This document shows positions 1-9,640 of a DNA stretch of 18,861 nt, in pieces. The notes beneath the pieces were generated by a model, which was not told the DNA's origin, made no database searches, and was given only the letters and a program-made list of their open reading frames with translations. This stretch comes from Spirogloea muscicola. Its lineage: Eukaryota > Streptophyta > Zygnematophyceae > Spirogloeales > Spirogloeaceae. Both the position numbers and the translations under genes were made by a program. Within the stretch, counting starts at the first letter, position 1, and the number at the start of each line of letters is the position of its first letter. The stretch spans positions 596,208 through 615,068 of the forward strand of contig WELB01000017.1 of assembly GCA_009602725.1 (NCBI GenBank), in the 5' to 3' direction.

Positions 1-430
1 TGTAACGAATGCTGTGGATCGCCAAGCCCGGGCTGCCGGCGGCGCAAGGAAAAGCGGGAGGCATTGGGATGGGGCCGCAACGGTAAAACTGAGCAACGGT
101 TACTGCAGGGGCAAGGGTCCAGGGGTCCGAGGTTGGGTGAAGAACTCACCCCCTCTCCCATCTCGGGTGCCCCCTTTATAGCCCGACGGACTGCGAGCCC
201 GGCCATACGGGCCCGGGTGGGATGTTCGGCACCCAGTCTCTCGTTGATGACCCGTCCACGACCTGTCGACGGCTAACAACGGCTACCACCGACAATCTAC
301 CCGTCACTCGCAGCTGACGGTCACTACCCCCAGGCTATCGTCAGCCGTCTATCATCCCCGTCAATACTAACGGCTAACAATGCCGTCAAGGCAGTCTACA
401 GCGCTGCCACCTCCCGTCGCCGTTCCAGCG
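1..430. other. Non-coding left edge with LTR-like features
   Basis: No convincing gene is seen. The segment opens with TGTAACGAATG, which resembles the 5' end of many LTRs, has a TATA-like CTTTATAG near 174-181, and contains an 11-base repeat ACGGCTAACAA at 260-270 and 370-380. These would fit a solo LTR, but neither a second LTR nor a target duplication is visible, and the left boundary is the window edge. It may equally be ordinary intergenic DNA. Confidence 0.2.
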
Positions 431-524
431 CCAGCACCATGCTGTCTCGCGTGTCACGACTCCGGGTTGCGCCGCTCTCAGCTCTATATCAAAGCCACGC
501 TGCCCAGCCTGGTGAAATTGTCCG

Positions 525-645
525 TCTCCAGGCATCTGTCAAGCCTTTCCTGCGGCACTGACAGTCAATTTATTTATCAGCCGGATGAGGTATCTAATCT
601 CCAGGCATCTGTCAATACATTACAGCTGCATTGACATTCCAGCCA
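525..645. repeat. Imperfect tandem repeat, unit about 73 bases
   Basis: TCTCCAGGCATCTGTCAA is exact at 525-542 and again at 598-615, 73 bases apart. The following 25-30 bases stay similar (CTGCGGCACTGACAG against CAGCTGCATTGACAT) before the copies diverge. The second copy runs into the retrotransposon-tail homology. Confidence 0.6.
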
Positions 646-745
646 TGTAAATTCGTTACAGGTGACGTACATTTGTCCAATGTGCTTGCCTTTGTACTTG
701 GCCACACATGGCCTCCCCATCTCTTAATATACACGCATTTCCTAT
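645..745 (+). mobile_element. Solo 3' tail of a family B non-LTR retrotransposon
   Basis: The stretch TGTGCTTGCCTTTGTAC (680-696), followed by TTGGCCA and later by a TACACG-like segment, matches the region after the family B stop codon on the minus strand at 15424-15310. It matches more weakly the region after the stop at 4617-4745. No reverse-transcriptase coding lies upstream, so this is the 3' end only. That fits severe 5' truncation, as expected of target-primed reverse transcription. It contains the hairpin GGCCA-CACA-TGGCC at 700-713. Confidence 0.6.
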
Positions 746-1005
746 TCTCGGTCAGCGCCGAGGCCACTGTCGCTCGGCGCCGCAGCGGTCGGGCGGCCAG
801 TCGCCGCGGCCAGCGGCAGGCGCCGTGACGGCGGCGGCGGCGGCTCCCATCCCTGACCGCAGCCAGGCGCACGGAGGCGCGGCGGCGGCTTGCGAGTCAC
901 GAGTGCCCGCTGGCGGAGGAGCGGCCGTCGCAGTGGCTGCGCTTGCCACTGGCGCACTTGGTGGGGCGGTCCACTCGCCGGCCTCCCTGCCATGTCTGGA
1001 ATCCC
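746..1005 (+). promoter_or_regulatory. GC-rich leader upstream of the small membrane-protein gene
   Basis: The sequence is strongly GC-rich, with a (CGG)n run around 829-845. TAATATA at 725-731 could act as a TATA element but lies in the transposon tail. An ATG at 992 opens a short out-of-frame upstream ORF ending near 1045. No splice sites were convincing. Confidence 0.3.
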
Positions 1006-1479
1006 ATGTCAGGGACGTCAGGAGGAGGACACTCATCGCCAGTAGAGAGCACCCGGGTTGGTGCCGCAAGCGATAGGCGCACTTGGTTGCGGCTGCCGAG
1101 GCGAAGGCGAATCCTGTCCATGAACAAGTCCATTTTGGACTTCCCTCTGCGTCCGCGCTCCAAGCCCGTAGCAGAGGACCAGGATGGGGAGGCCGGAGTA
1201 CCTGTGGAACACGAGAAGTCAAGGACGAAGCAAGCGATGGCCTTCTTGGCGAGAGCTGTAAGGCAGGCCTGCAAGTTGCCAGGCTTGCTTACGCGTACGG
1301 CAGGCGAGCTGCTGCTCAGCCTCCTTGGATTTGCAGCCGCTGTTGTAGGTATTGTCGTGGCAGCCCTTGGCGTCTGCTGCGTCGGGTTGACCCTCTCCAT
1401 CTACATTCTCTTCCTAATGATCCTTCAGAAAGTAGGGCTTGCCCCTGCTAGAGGAGAAGAGGAGGTCGTTGTGGAGTAA
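1006..1479 (+). CDS. Small unidentified membrane protein
   Basis: I do not recognise this 157-aa protein. The frame is open from 829, but 1006 is its first ATG; a second in-frame ATG is at 1120. The N-terminal half is polar and rich in Arg and Ser, and the middle is charged. A hydrophobic region of about 45 residues follows (LLSLLGFAAAVVGIVVAALG, then CCVGLTLSIYILFLMIL), long enough for one long or two closely spaced membrane segments with regularly spaced glycines. It ends in a short acidic tail, EEEVVVE. An unspliced gene is assumed; the true start could lie in an upstream exon. TGTAA signals near 2130 and 2147 could end its transcript. The basic, Ser-rich N terminus could be a transit peptide, but that is a guess. 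Confidence 0.45.
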   Translation: MSGTSGGGHSSPVESTRVGAASDRRTWLRLPRRRRILSMNKSILDFPLRPRSKPVAEDQDGEAGVPVEHEKSRTKQAMAFLARAVRQACKLPGLLTRTAGELLLSLLGFAAAVVGIVVAALGVCCVGLTLSIYILFLMILQKVGLAPARGEEEVVVE

Positions 1480-2160
1480 ATTTCACTCCATTGTTGACTA
1501 GACCCATGTCGATGCGGTCCTTTTGAAGACATGACATGATGCTCAGAGAGCAAGCTTAGGTAGGCTGAAGCACAGTGCAATATCAAGGCATGCTGCTTCT
1601 TGTGTTCCCTTGCAGTTGCCTTTGTACAACAGTCGGGCTGGAGAGGAACTCTCCACATACTTTAGCAGCTTTTAAAAATGTCAACAGACCTTCCTTACCT
1701 TCTTGGACTGAGGTGAAATTGTATAGACTGGAAGTGTTGGTGTGGAAAGCCTTTGTTGTCCGCTTGTCTTGTAGATTGTACGTGAAACATTCTAGCAGCA
1801 ACTCTTGAGGCTCAAGCTGGTGTGTAGTGGCTTGCTTTGCCATGCATTTTCTTGCTTTACATACATCCCAATCAGCATTGCCGTTTGACATTGACAGTGG
1901 ACTATATTATGCTTGCTTGTTAGCCACCTTGGGCAGGCCCAGTATCACAGTATCATCTACTTTACAATTGGTGACTCCATTTGCAACAAGTTGTTTCAGG
2001 TTGACTTAGCAGTGAGTGCGGGAAGAGCTTGCAGTGAGGACCATAGCATGTCTGACAATACTGCAAGTATTGATATCCTTTGGACTTAGCCCTATGATGT
2101 ATAGATAAGAACTCTGGTGCCACCCATTTTGTAAGCTTTTGCTCTCTGTAAGATATTGCT
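1480..2160 (+). other. Probable 3' untranslated region, ending in TGTAA signals
   Basis: No supported coding is seen. The base composition is more AT-rich than the preceding leader. TGTAA, the usual green-algal polyadenylation signal, occurs at 2130-2134 and 2147-2151. These would give a long but not unusual 3' UTR for the gene ending at 1479. Confidence 0.3.
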
Positions 2161-2985
2161 TACTCCTTTGTAATCGGCCCCAAACTGTGCCATCTGTACC
2201 CTTCCTTAGGGCTTTTGGCAGCTCTTAGGACAGACTTCCCTTTCAGCTCGCAAATATATTGCGTGCCTCTGGAGAAGCAAAAAGGCCTTCTGGGTCTGAC
2301 TGCTGAGCTGGGATAGAATTCCGGCCCATTTTTAAGATAGATAGTAGTCTCCTCCTGCCCGAGGTCATCCCCACTGCCTAACAGCTCTGTATGTAGACTG
2401 AGCACGCAACTGCTGCACAAGGAGCAGGTCTGCGCAGAGCGTTCTTCACTAACAGGCAGTAGCTGGGAGCTTCCAGCCCAGAAGGAAGAGACAAGCGAGC
2501 AGCCCAAGCAAACGGGTGCTCATCAGAGCAGAATATTGTCAATATTTCCCGAGAACGGCAAACTCCCAGCCATCAGTTTTCGTGAAATTAAAAGTGCTAT
2601 CCCACAATGGAGCAATGGCTGTGAATAGCTAGTCCGAAGAAGAGATGGCCAAGGGGGCCAGAAAGTGCAACCCACGCAGCATGTCAATTGGCTACTAGGA
2701 ATGGCCTCTTACTCAACCTTGTCACCTGTCACAGCCGCAAGTTGCTATTGTAGCAGCTAAATGAATCTAGCAGCAGGAAAGAAAACAGCAGCTCTTCCAA
2801 GGGTGCGAGGGCTGCGGAAATTCAGCCCACAAAAGAAGGAACGAGGTCCAGAGGAGGAAGATTCTGCATTGCCGCCTGCTCCACCAAGCATTGACCATGT
2901 AGGATGAAGCCCTCTACTGGAAGAGTCTTCATTCTTCCCTTGGCCAACTCATTACCCCGTTACCAGGACATTCGTAAGGCTAGAA
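2161..2985. other. Intergenic, nothing identified
   Basis: A 115-codon minus-strand open frame (2160-2507) shows no recognisable motif and no splice context. No repeat, tRNA or transposon homology was seen before the short repeat at 2991. Confidence 0.4.
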
Positions 2986-2990
2986 TAAGC

Positions 2991-3030
2991 CTCTCTTTCA
3001 ATTTCATGCGTACCGCACGCCTTCTCTCTC
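2991..3030 (+). repeat. Short interspersed repeat, copy 1
   Basis: CTCTCTTTCAATTTCATGCG followed by TACCGCACGCCTTCTCTCTC. This matches the core shared by five other sites in the window (core TTTCATGCGCACCGCGCGCC). It lies past the 3' end of the minus-strand fragment at 3212-3440 and reads opposite to it. Confidence 0.55.
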
Positions 3031-3204
3031 TTCGTGTAGGATGAAGCGCTGGGACAGGAGCGAAGAGACTTGCGCCCCGCTGCTCAGACTGCGACACGTG
3101 TAGAGCGCAAGCTCGGGCCCCTTGAGAACCAAAGAAAAGCTGAAGAACATCAAGTGTCTCCACGCTCCCGCTCGTCCTGACCTTGTGCGAAAAAATGAAA
3201 GTGA

Positions 3205-3440
3205 TTGCTCGCCCATTGAGGTTAGGGGCTGGAAAAGCCAGCCCAAAAAAGAATGAATAGAGTACGAGAAGGGGGCCAGGGGAAGCGCTAAGAAATACAA
3301 GCATACAAAGAAATAAAGCAGCTACGAAATACTCAGTAGCCCCTGCTAAGCAGCCGCAGATCAGAGATGCTAGGCTCCTGGAAGTGGGTCCCCTGGCCAG
3401 AGCCAGAGGAAGCCAGCGAAAAAGCCCTCGCACCCACTTC
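3205..3440 (-). mobile_element. 5'-truncated family A retrotransposon fragment
   Basis: On the minus strand, the last codons of the family A ORF are recovered in frame. They include QGTHFQEPSISDLRLLSRGY and a TGA at 3335-3333, identical over that stretch to the end of the intact ORF at 11274-15086. The 3' tail follows with the same order of landmarks: GCGCTTCCCCTGGCCCCCTT, a TACTCTATTCATTC-like stretch, the hairpin at 3226-3244, then AATGGGCGAGC. Only about 35 codons of protein remain. Homology begins abruptly near 3440, which marks the 5' truncation point. The near-identity of protein and tail suggests a fairly recent insertion. Confidence 0.85.
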
Positions 3441-3712
3441 GAAGAAGTCAGAAGTCACAGGAAGAACTTTTGTTTTTTGGCACATTCAGGCCCTTTCAGA
3501 CCTTAATCAGTCCTTTGGGCTGGTCTTCCACGGCCTTTGCCTTACGTTGGCAGAGCTGTTTTTACTTTGAGGGAGCTGCTTCTCTTGAGACCATGGCCTG
3601 CTGGCCTTACGGTCACGCCAGAGGTGAGCCCGTGAAGGCCAGCCATACGAGAGTGTTGACGATGGGAAGAAAGGGGCTCTTCTGAAGGGGCGAGGGCTGA
3701 TGATCTGGCCTC
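3441..3712. other. Spacer between two retrotransposon fragments
   Basis: No gene is supported. A stretch at about 3497-3545 (GGGCTGGTCTTCC) faintly resembles the family A tail hairpin and may be an older degraded tail. Confidence 0.3.
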
Positions 3713-3750
3713 GCTTTCAATATGCGCACAGCGCGCCATCTCTCTTCCCC
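3713..3750 (+). repeat. Short interspersed repeat, copy 2
   Basis: GCTTTCAATATGCGCACAGC followed by GCGCCATCTCTCTTCCCC. It is a diverged copy of the shared core and sits just before the 5' truncation of the plus-strand fragment that starts near 3768. Confidence 0.5.
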
Positions 3751-3767
3751 TCTAATGATTTCCCTTC

Positions 3768-4023
3768 GTTCTTTTTGAGCTCCTGCACCGCATAGCGCGC
3801 ACCGCTGTCCTGTGTTACCAAGGGAAGCAGGCCATCCAACGCGCCAACCTCTCTCGCCCAGGTATATCACATACGCCTGTCAGTATCGCTACAGCGGTCA
3901 ATAGCACATGCGTTGTATCTGCGTGCTGGTCGCGCTTTGACTGCAGCCTCAGGCTATGGACAGAAGACTCGCTACTCGGAGACCAGTTTCTCTAACCTGC
4001 GGCTGCTCAACAGGGGAGATTGA
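3768..4023 (+). pseudogene. Family A-like reverse-transcriptase C-terminus, frameshifted
   Basis: From about 3768 one frame reads FELLHRIARTAV, matching the LELLTQLARHT region of the intact ORF. After a +1 change near 3845-3855 the next frame reads SLAQVYHIRLSVSLQRS and continues through LYLRAGRALTAASGYGQ to SNLRLLNRGD and TGA at 4021-4023. It aligns with the last 85 or so residues of the 1270-aa protein, downstream of the endonuclease core. The final Tyr of the usual RGY end is Asp here. The substitutions and frameshift show an older copy than the one at 3205-3440. Confidence 0.8.
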
Positions 4024-4290
4024 GCACCCAGTGACCACTTGAGTCGCCGTGCGCTTTCGAGCTTTTCGGGCCCCTTCATACTTCGTTCGTTCCCTTGTCT
4101 GGGCTGGCCAAACACAGCCATCGCCCTCTCCTATCTTTGTGTGCTTGTTTTTCTTAGCGCTTCCCCCTGGCCCCCTTCTCGTACTTCGTTCATTTCTTTT
4201 TTGGGCTGGCTTTTCCAGCCCCTATCCTCAATAGGCGCGCCCTTTCTTCTACTGGAAGAGTCCTTCTTCGGAAGCGCTGTCTTCTCTTTT
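4024..4290 (+). mobile_element. 3' tail of the family A-like copy, with a duplicated hairpin unit
   Basis: The tail after the stop at 4023 holds two related units. The first (about 4068-4130) carries CTTCATACTTCGTTCGTTCC then GGGCTGG. The second (about 4160-4245) carries GCGCTTCCCCCTGGCCCCCT, TACTTCGTTCATTTC and the perfect hairpin GGGCTGG-CTTTT-CCAGCCC at 4203-4221. The second unit matches the tails at 15118-15212 and at 3296-3212 on the minus strand. Homology fades after CCCTTTCTTCTACTGG. Confidence 0.7.
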
Positions 4291-4412
4291 TTCTTCATAC
4301 AATCAAATGAATGGCTTGCTTTGGCCTTCCCTCTCATTCCATGCTCATGGCGGGCCTTTGCTCCTCTCGTTTTGCACTAGCTTCTGCCTGAACAGTGTGT
4401 AGGCTTAATTAG

Positions 4413-4456
4413 CCTCCCTTTCTTTTCATGCGCCCCGCGCGCCTTCTCTCTCTTTC
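4413..4456 (+). repeat. Short interspersed repeat, copy 3
   Basis: CCTCCCTTTCTTTTCATGCG followed by CCCCGCGCGCCTTCTCTCTC. This is one of the best matches to the shared core. It lies upstream of the family B fragment that ends at 4616. Confidence 0.6.
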
Positions 4457-4519
4457 GCTTCACTGGCCAGTGGTCGGGCTGGCTCTTTGCGCCATTGCCT
4501 TGCCTTGGAAAGAGCTTTT

Positions 4520-4750
4520 CCTTGCTGCCGTGCGCCTGTCTCTGCGCCCTGCTTGCGGCCAGTCTAGTACTCGGGCATCGGTTAGCGACCTCTACGTGCT
4601 GCCTCGTGGTTACTGAGCGGGTCAGCTTAGCTTTCTCTTCGTTTAGCAGCAGGTGATGTACATCGAAGATGGTGTACATCTGTCTATGTACTTGTCTTCG
4701 AACTTGGCCACTCAGGTCCTCTATCAGTCGATACACACTTCATTGCCCTG
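4520..4750 (+). mobile_element. 5'-truncated family B retrotransposon fragment and tail
   Basis: The open frame ends ASVSDLYVLPRGY with TGA at 4614-4616. This matches the SSSDLYVLTRGY end of the minus-strand copy at 15425-15994. Both stops are followed directly by GCGGGTCA. The tail continues through GGTGATGTACATC, TGTACTTGTC and AACTTGGCCACTCAGG to a GATACACACTTC segment near 4735, in the same order as the tails at 645-745 and 15424-15310. Only a few tens of codons remain. The 3' end lies about 210 bases before the transporter start codon, so the insertion is inside or next to that gene's promoter or leader. Confidence 0.7.
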
Positions 4751-4962
4751 CTTGCAGGCCGGGCTCCACTCCGCCACCGCCGCCGCCATTGCCCGCTTCC
4801 GGCGCTCGCGCTGCGGTATCCGCCGCTCGAGCGCTCGCTGCGCGCGCTTGACCTTGCTCGGCCTGGCGGCGTCCGAGGCCCGAGCTCGGGCCAGCCACAA
4901 CCACGACGGCCCGCCAATAGGGCTGCTGCGCCTGGCCGAGGCCGGCGCCGGTTCTGACGGCG
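4751..4962 (+). promoter_or_regulatory. GC-rich leader of the sugar transporter gene
   Basis: GC-rich sequence with a (CCG)n stretch near 4774-4790, immediately upstream of the chosen ATG. No clear TATA box is seen. It probably holds the transcription start and 5' UTR. The gene's original upstream sequence has been displaced by the family B insertion ending near 4750. Confidence 0.35.
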
Positions 4963-7900
4963 ATGGGGGCCACCGGAAGCGCTCCGAAGCCCTCATCGCA
5001 GCAAGCGGGGGCTGTACGCGAGCCGCTGCTGGGGACCGCCTCGGGGAGCCACGGAATTGAGAGGGCGGGGAAGGACGATGAAGTTGCTGCTCCTGATCCC
5101 GAGAAGCAGGAGCCTCCCAATGAATCCAGCCTAAGGGCCACGGTATGTTGTCCAGGCAGGTGTTCAAATCTTAAGCGAGATAACACGAGCCCTGAGAGCC
5201 GTTCAATGCACACAGAGATTGTACTGCATTCTAATTGCAGCATTGCCTGCGCACTGTGGCATGTAGAACAATGGGAGTGCAGCACACATTGACCACGTCT
5301 AGGCGACACGTGCTGCTGCTGCATGTGCTGTTATGAGTTGGCTGGTCTGACATGAGGACCCTCTTGCTCATGGCGTCACCAGGGAGTTGGAGTGGACAAG
5401 ACATCGATTGGGAGCGTCGCATTTCTGATGCTTGTCTCCTTGACGATTGCCCTTGGCCCGTTTTCCTTTGGTTACTCGGTCAGCTCTTTGGCTCATCATC
5501 CACAAAGCCTGCATTGCACCTCTGGTGCAACTATATTTCAGCACGTAGATGGACTCTCAGTTGATGCAAGCTGAATAAGACCTAGAGTTGCGCTAAGAAA
5601 AGAACTTGTAGTCCAATACAAGTGATGAAGCTTCTCTTGCAATCAATTGTCGAGATTGTTGAGATCAAGCAGGAATTTGTCCATGGTGTGATTCTCTGTG
5701 CTGTGGTGTTACTGATTAGGTACCTACTCTGTCTGAAATTTTGACCAGTTGGGCTACACTTCACCTGCTCTTCCGGAGATGACCGATGATTTAGGCCTCA
5801 GCAATGGGCAGGCGTCACTTTTTGCAGCCTTGGTTACAGCTGGTGCCATGCTGGGCGCATTGGCAAGTGGCAACTTAGCTGACAGATTGGGACGCAAATT
5901 TTGCCTTGCTGCGGCAGCAGTGCCCAACATTGGAGGCTGGCTTATGATTGCTTTCGCCAAGGTTGATCTAAGCTCCCACTCCTGCTCAGTTGGAGCTTCA
6001 GCAGCAGGCCATTCTGTGATGTGACCCGAGTGCTGTTGTGGCTGAGCAGCACATGGTTTCCTCGTTTGACCTGATAATGAGAGACTGAAGTACCAGAGTG
6101 TTAATGGAGTCAGAGCCAGAGCTTCGCTGCAGTTCTTGCTTCTGCAGCTTGTCTCCCCCTCCTATGTACAGGCTGTAAGCTTGATCCTGGTGCTGATACT
6201 TTCTCATTTTATGTGAATCAAATGAATTTAGTAGCAGGCTGACAAGCTTCCTGTTCTTCTGCAGCACATTCCACCACTGTATGTTGGACGCGTCCTTGTT
6301 GGGTTTGGGACTGGTGTATTCTCCTTTGGGGTAAGTCGCCCAGAATTGACGCAGAGAGTAACAATGCAGCTGGTAGTTTCTGTTATGAGCAGGTACTTCA
6401 GGACTTACATAGTAACAAGCTAAACAAACTGTTGCAGAGAAGAATATTGCTTTGCTTCTGCACGCGTTCAGTCTGCCTGGATGAGTAGCAGAATTATCAA
6501 CCGCTGGGCGACAGTAGATTTTGCTCTTGTCATAGCCAAGAATTTGGACATGAGAGTTAGCAGGTAAAACATTGTGCAAGTGCATGTTGATTAGAAACGC
6601 TCATTAGTTGCTGTGCTCTTGTATAGGCACCCGTTTATATTGCAGAAGTTGCACTTGCAGAGTGGCGTGGCACTATGGGGACTGTGAATCAGCTTGCAAT
6701 TACTTTGGGCATCATGGCTGTATGTGCACTTGGAATAGCATTCTCTTGGCGTGCGCTGGCCTCAGCAGGTTGTTCAATGGGCAACATTTGCTACTGATAT
6801 GAGATCTATAGCAAGTCTTAGACACCTCCTTCTTTATACTGCATTCCTTAAGCTAAGACCATGCTTTGCATATACATATGGCCCAAAATCTGGTCCCCCA
6901 TAGATGCCAATTTTCAAGAGGATCAGAGGTGCTCATAACACAAGTCATGCTTTGTCTTGCACGTGGGCACTCCATTGTCACAATGCAGGTACCATTGCCC
7001 TGATTCTACTACTATTCGGCCTTCTCATCATACCCGAGACACCAAGGTGGCTTGCACGCCATGGCACGAAGGAGCAGCTCATTGCCTCACTGCAGATCCT
7101 TCGTGGCAAGGGGCATAGCATACACGCTGAGCTTACAGAAATACAGGTCAATTACGCAGGTGCCCAAAGCTTTTGACATGGACATGCTGTATACATCCAC
7201 CACAGGTTTTGCTTCATCCACAACCCTTTCAAGCTACACATAAACCACTCAGAATCTTTCTACGTTACTGTGGTGACTACAGCTCCTGCTTCTGCTCTCA
7301 TACTACAGCTTGATTGTTGCAGGATACTGTGGAGGCTTCCAAGGCGCAACCTAGAGCCAGGCTGACTGACCTCTTTTCACCATCTCTGCGCAAGCCACTG
7401 GTGGCTGGCATAGGTCTCATGGTGTTCCAGCAATTCAGCGGCATAAACTCAATCATCTTCTACGCAGGATCAATTTTCAATGACTTCAATCCCGGACTTG
7501 CCAATCAGTTTGCATTCTACTTGACAGCATTGCAGGTATATTATCCTCTCAACTCCACAGCTCTCTCAAGCATCGAGTGTCTGTGGTAGTGCTGCCTAGT
7601 ACTTTTTAGCGACAAGGCTTCACGGGCTGACTGGTGGGGCAGTCTTTTCGGCAGGATGACTTTATCAAGTCGCTCCAGTGCAGGTGGTCTTGACGTGCGT
7701 GACTACTGGCATCATGGACAGGATGCCGCGGCGCATTCTTCTCATGGTAAAGCGCGTCCCTGCGTGGCTGCTCATGCATGACATATGGTTAGGCCTGCAC
7801 AAGACTTGCTGTGCTTTCCGCTGTCGCAAGAGGCCTGTGCAATTTGCCTAATTATGTAGCAAAGTATGTGCTCTTGCTATGTCTTGTTCTCTCTCTTCCA

Positions 7901-8923
7901 TCAACCGATTCACCTGACTATGGTGGGTTACTACACTGTGCTCCATATTAGGGAGAAGTCTGAGCATCCCTCATGCTGTGTCAAACATGAGCCAGCTATC
8001 AGGAACAGGAATGGCTCTCAGCATGTTCGTCTTTGTATATGCGCTACATTCACAACCTTCTTCACATGAGGATCGCAAGCAAGCAGGAAATCAAATGCTT
8101 ATGCTTGCCAGCCTTCTGGTGAGTAAGTCCTCTAGTATTTATCGTGAAGCTTGTGCATGACCCCTTACTGAGGATTCAACCTAACCTATGTGATACACAA
8201 CTTTGACAGAAGAAGTCTCTATAAGCACGAGCTCATGGCTTGGTACCTAAGATTGTGGGCACAGGTTCAACATGTGCAGACAGGCACTGGAGATCAGCCA
8301 TTGTTCTCCTGTGTGCTATGACTCAAGAATGATTGTAATTTGACCGCTGCAGGTGTACATATCATCATTTGCGTTGGGTCTGGGAGCAGTACCATGGATT
8401 ATTGTATCTGAAATATTTCCTGTGCGTGTCCGGGGATTAGCTGGCAGTCTGGCTGCCCTCTTCAATTGGTCCAGCGCATTTCTGGTTACTCAGACATTCG
8501 GTTGGCTGCGAAAACGCAGTGCTACAGGTTGCCATCTTGCTACTCACCTCACTCCTACAATAGTAGTAGTTGAATGTGCAGACCATATCAGTTGCTACTG
8601 AGTACGCCATTGCTTGCAATTTAGTGGTCACCTTTGGACTCTAATTTGTCAACAATTGTGCCACTCAAATGAAACAGAGGGTGGCAGAACAGTATCTGCT
8701 ACTTGCACTTTGCACTTGGGCACCATACATTGCACACCATCATATAAGTTGGTCAAGGGCCAGCTTTGACCTCTATTGCTGACATATCGCTTTTGATCGC
8801 TCAGGGACATTCTCTGGCTATGGCGTGCTGTGCTTGCTACTGGTGGCTTTTGTGGCACTCTTTGTGCCAGAAACACGTGGGCGCACCTTGGAAGAGATTG
8901 AGGCCTCGTTTGGCATCAAATAG
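4963..8923 (+). CDS. ERD6-like sugar transporter (MFS, sugar porter family)
   Basis: Eleven exons join in frame to a 515-aa protein: 4963-5142, 5383-5478, 5749-5961, 6265-6330, 6627-6768, 6989-7146, 7323-7535, 7684-7746, 7996-8118, 8353-8527, 8805-8923. All introns are GT-AG. Sugar-porter hallmarks appear in order: DRLGRK (137-142), YVGRVLVGFGTG, PVYIAEVAL, PETPRW (248-253), QQFSGIN (321-327), DRMPRR (368-373), PWIIVSEIFP (432-441) and PETRGRTLEEIE (from 498). The exons encode the expected twelve membrane segments. The N-terminal extension carries REPLLG (19-24), an acidic dileucine motif of the kind that sends ERD6-like and GLUT8 proteins to vacuoles or lysosomes. The likely role is proton-coupled or facilitated monosaccharide transport, perhaps export from the vacuole. 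The substrate cannot be told. The loop motif usually D-R-x-G-R-R has Pro for Gly. The ends of exons 2 and 9 were chosen from family alignment. Confidence 0.88.
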
Positions 8924-9066
8924 CCCATAACCACGATTGCAAAGATTGAGTACACCATCTCGGGCGGTTCCGTCTTGTCACACCTGTGGCCTTCAGCCAG
9001 GAACTCACGCGCTAGACAGTTCTGCCATTGTTGAGGTGCCAGATTTGTAGTCCTGCAGCAAGTAAA

Positions 9067-9207
9067 TCACGAGGAAGAAAGTGCTCGCCCATAAAGAAGC
9101 ATACCCAAGATCAACAGTGAGCACACCATCTCAGAAAACAAGTTATAAGCAGTGTCCACCACAACTTTGACCCCCATTGGAGAGTCGACTCCCGCAGGTG
9201 CAAGCGT
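9067..9207 (-). other. Possible terminal exon of an unknown minus-strand gene
   Basis: After a candidate acceptor GATAG, 46 codons run to TGA at 9069-9067. The segment includes VVVDTAYNLFSEMVCSLLIL and GMLLYGRALSSS, a plausible membrane helix near the C terminus. No upstream exon could be joined to it, so this may be chance. Confidence 0.15.
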
Positions 9208-9603
9208 CTATCACTCTTTGATACTCTTCAGAAGCAGCAGCCACTGAAACTGGAGCCTCAGCCGGTGGCCATGCCTGCCACGCTCATAGAACAAGCGCAT
9301 GAGTGATGACGACTACTAGCCACGCCCAGGCAAGCTGTGCAGGTGGAGAGCTGCCCACTTTTGGAACTAGTGGGCGTGTTGTGGAGAGGAAAGCCAGGAC
9401 AGCCAAGTCCGGCAGGTGAAGCGCGCCTTCTCAACTTATTGAGACTCTCACTCAAGCTCAATGCAGTATCATGCCGACCCGCGGTAGGGGGCGTGCATGT
9501 CACCACGGAGCAGAACTGTGGGCGAGGGCCCTGTTCTTGACCAGCCACAGGTTGGCAGCCTGGCGATTCAGCCGTGCTGTAGGCAGACTTACACTCGGCC
9601 AGG

Positions 9604-9640
9604 GAAAAGACAGGTGCGCATGAAATTGAACTGGAGGCCC
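9604..9640 (-). repeat. Short interspersed repeat, copy 6
   Basis: On the minus strand: CCTCCAGTTCAATTTCATGC, then GCACCTGTCTTTTC. It matches the first half of the shared core (TTTCAATTTCATGCG) and diverges afterwards. It lies 50-90 bases past the end of the pseudogene at 9691-11131, so it could also be part of that element's 3' tail. Confidence 0.45.

Noticed and set aside
708-1076. 122-codon frame starting at ATG 708
   Set aside because: Low-complexity Ala/Gly/Arg translation of a GC-rich leader, starting inside a transposon tail; the overlapping frame with the hydrophobic segment is the better candidate.
2160-2507. 115-codon minus-strand open frame as a gene
   Set aside because: No recognisable domain, no splice context and no supporting neighbour.
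5998-6585. 195-codon minus-strand open frame
   Set aside because: It runs across two introns and exon 4 of the transporter in antisense, with no recognisable motif.
5383-8923. Transporter as a broken pseudogene
   Set aside because: Every interruption is explained by a GT-AG intron with matching phase, and all family motifs are kept.
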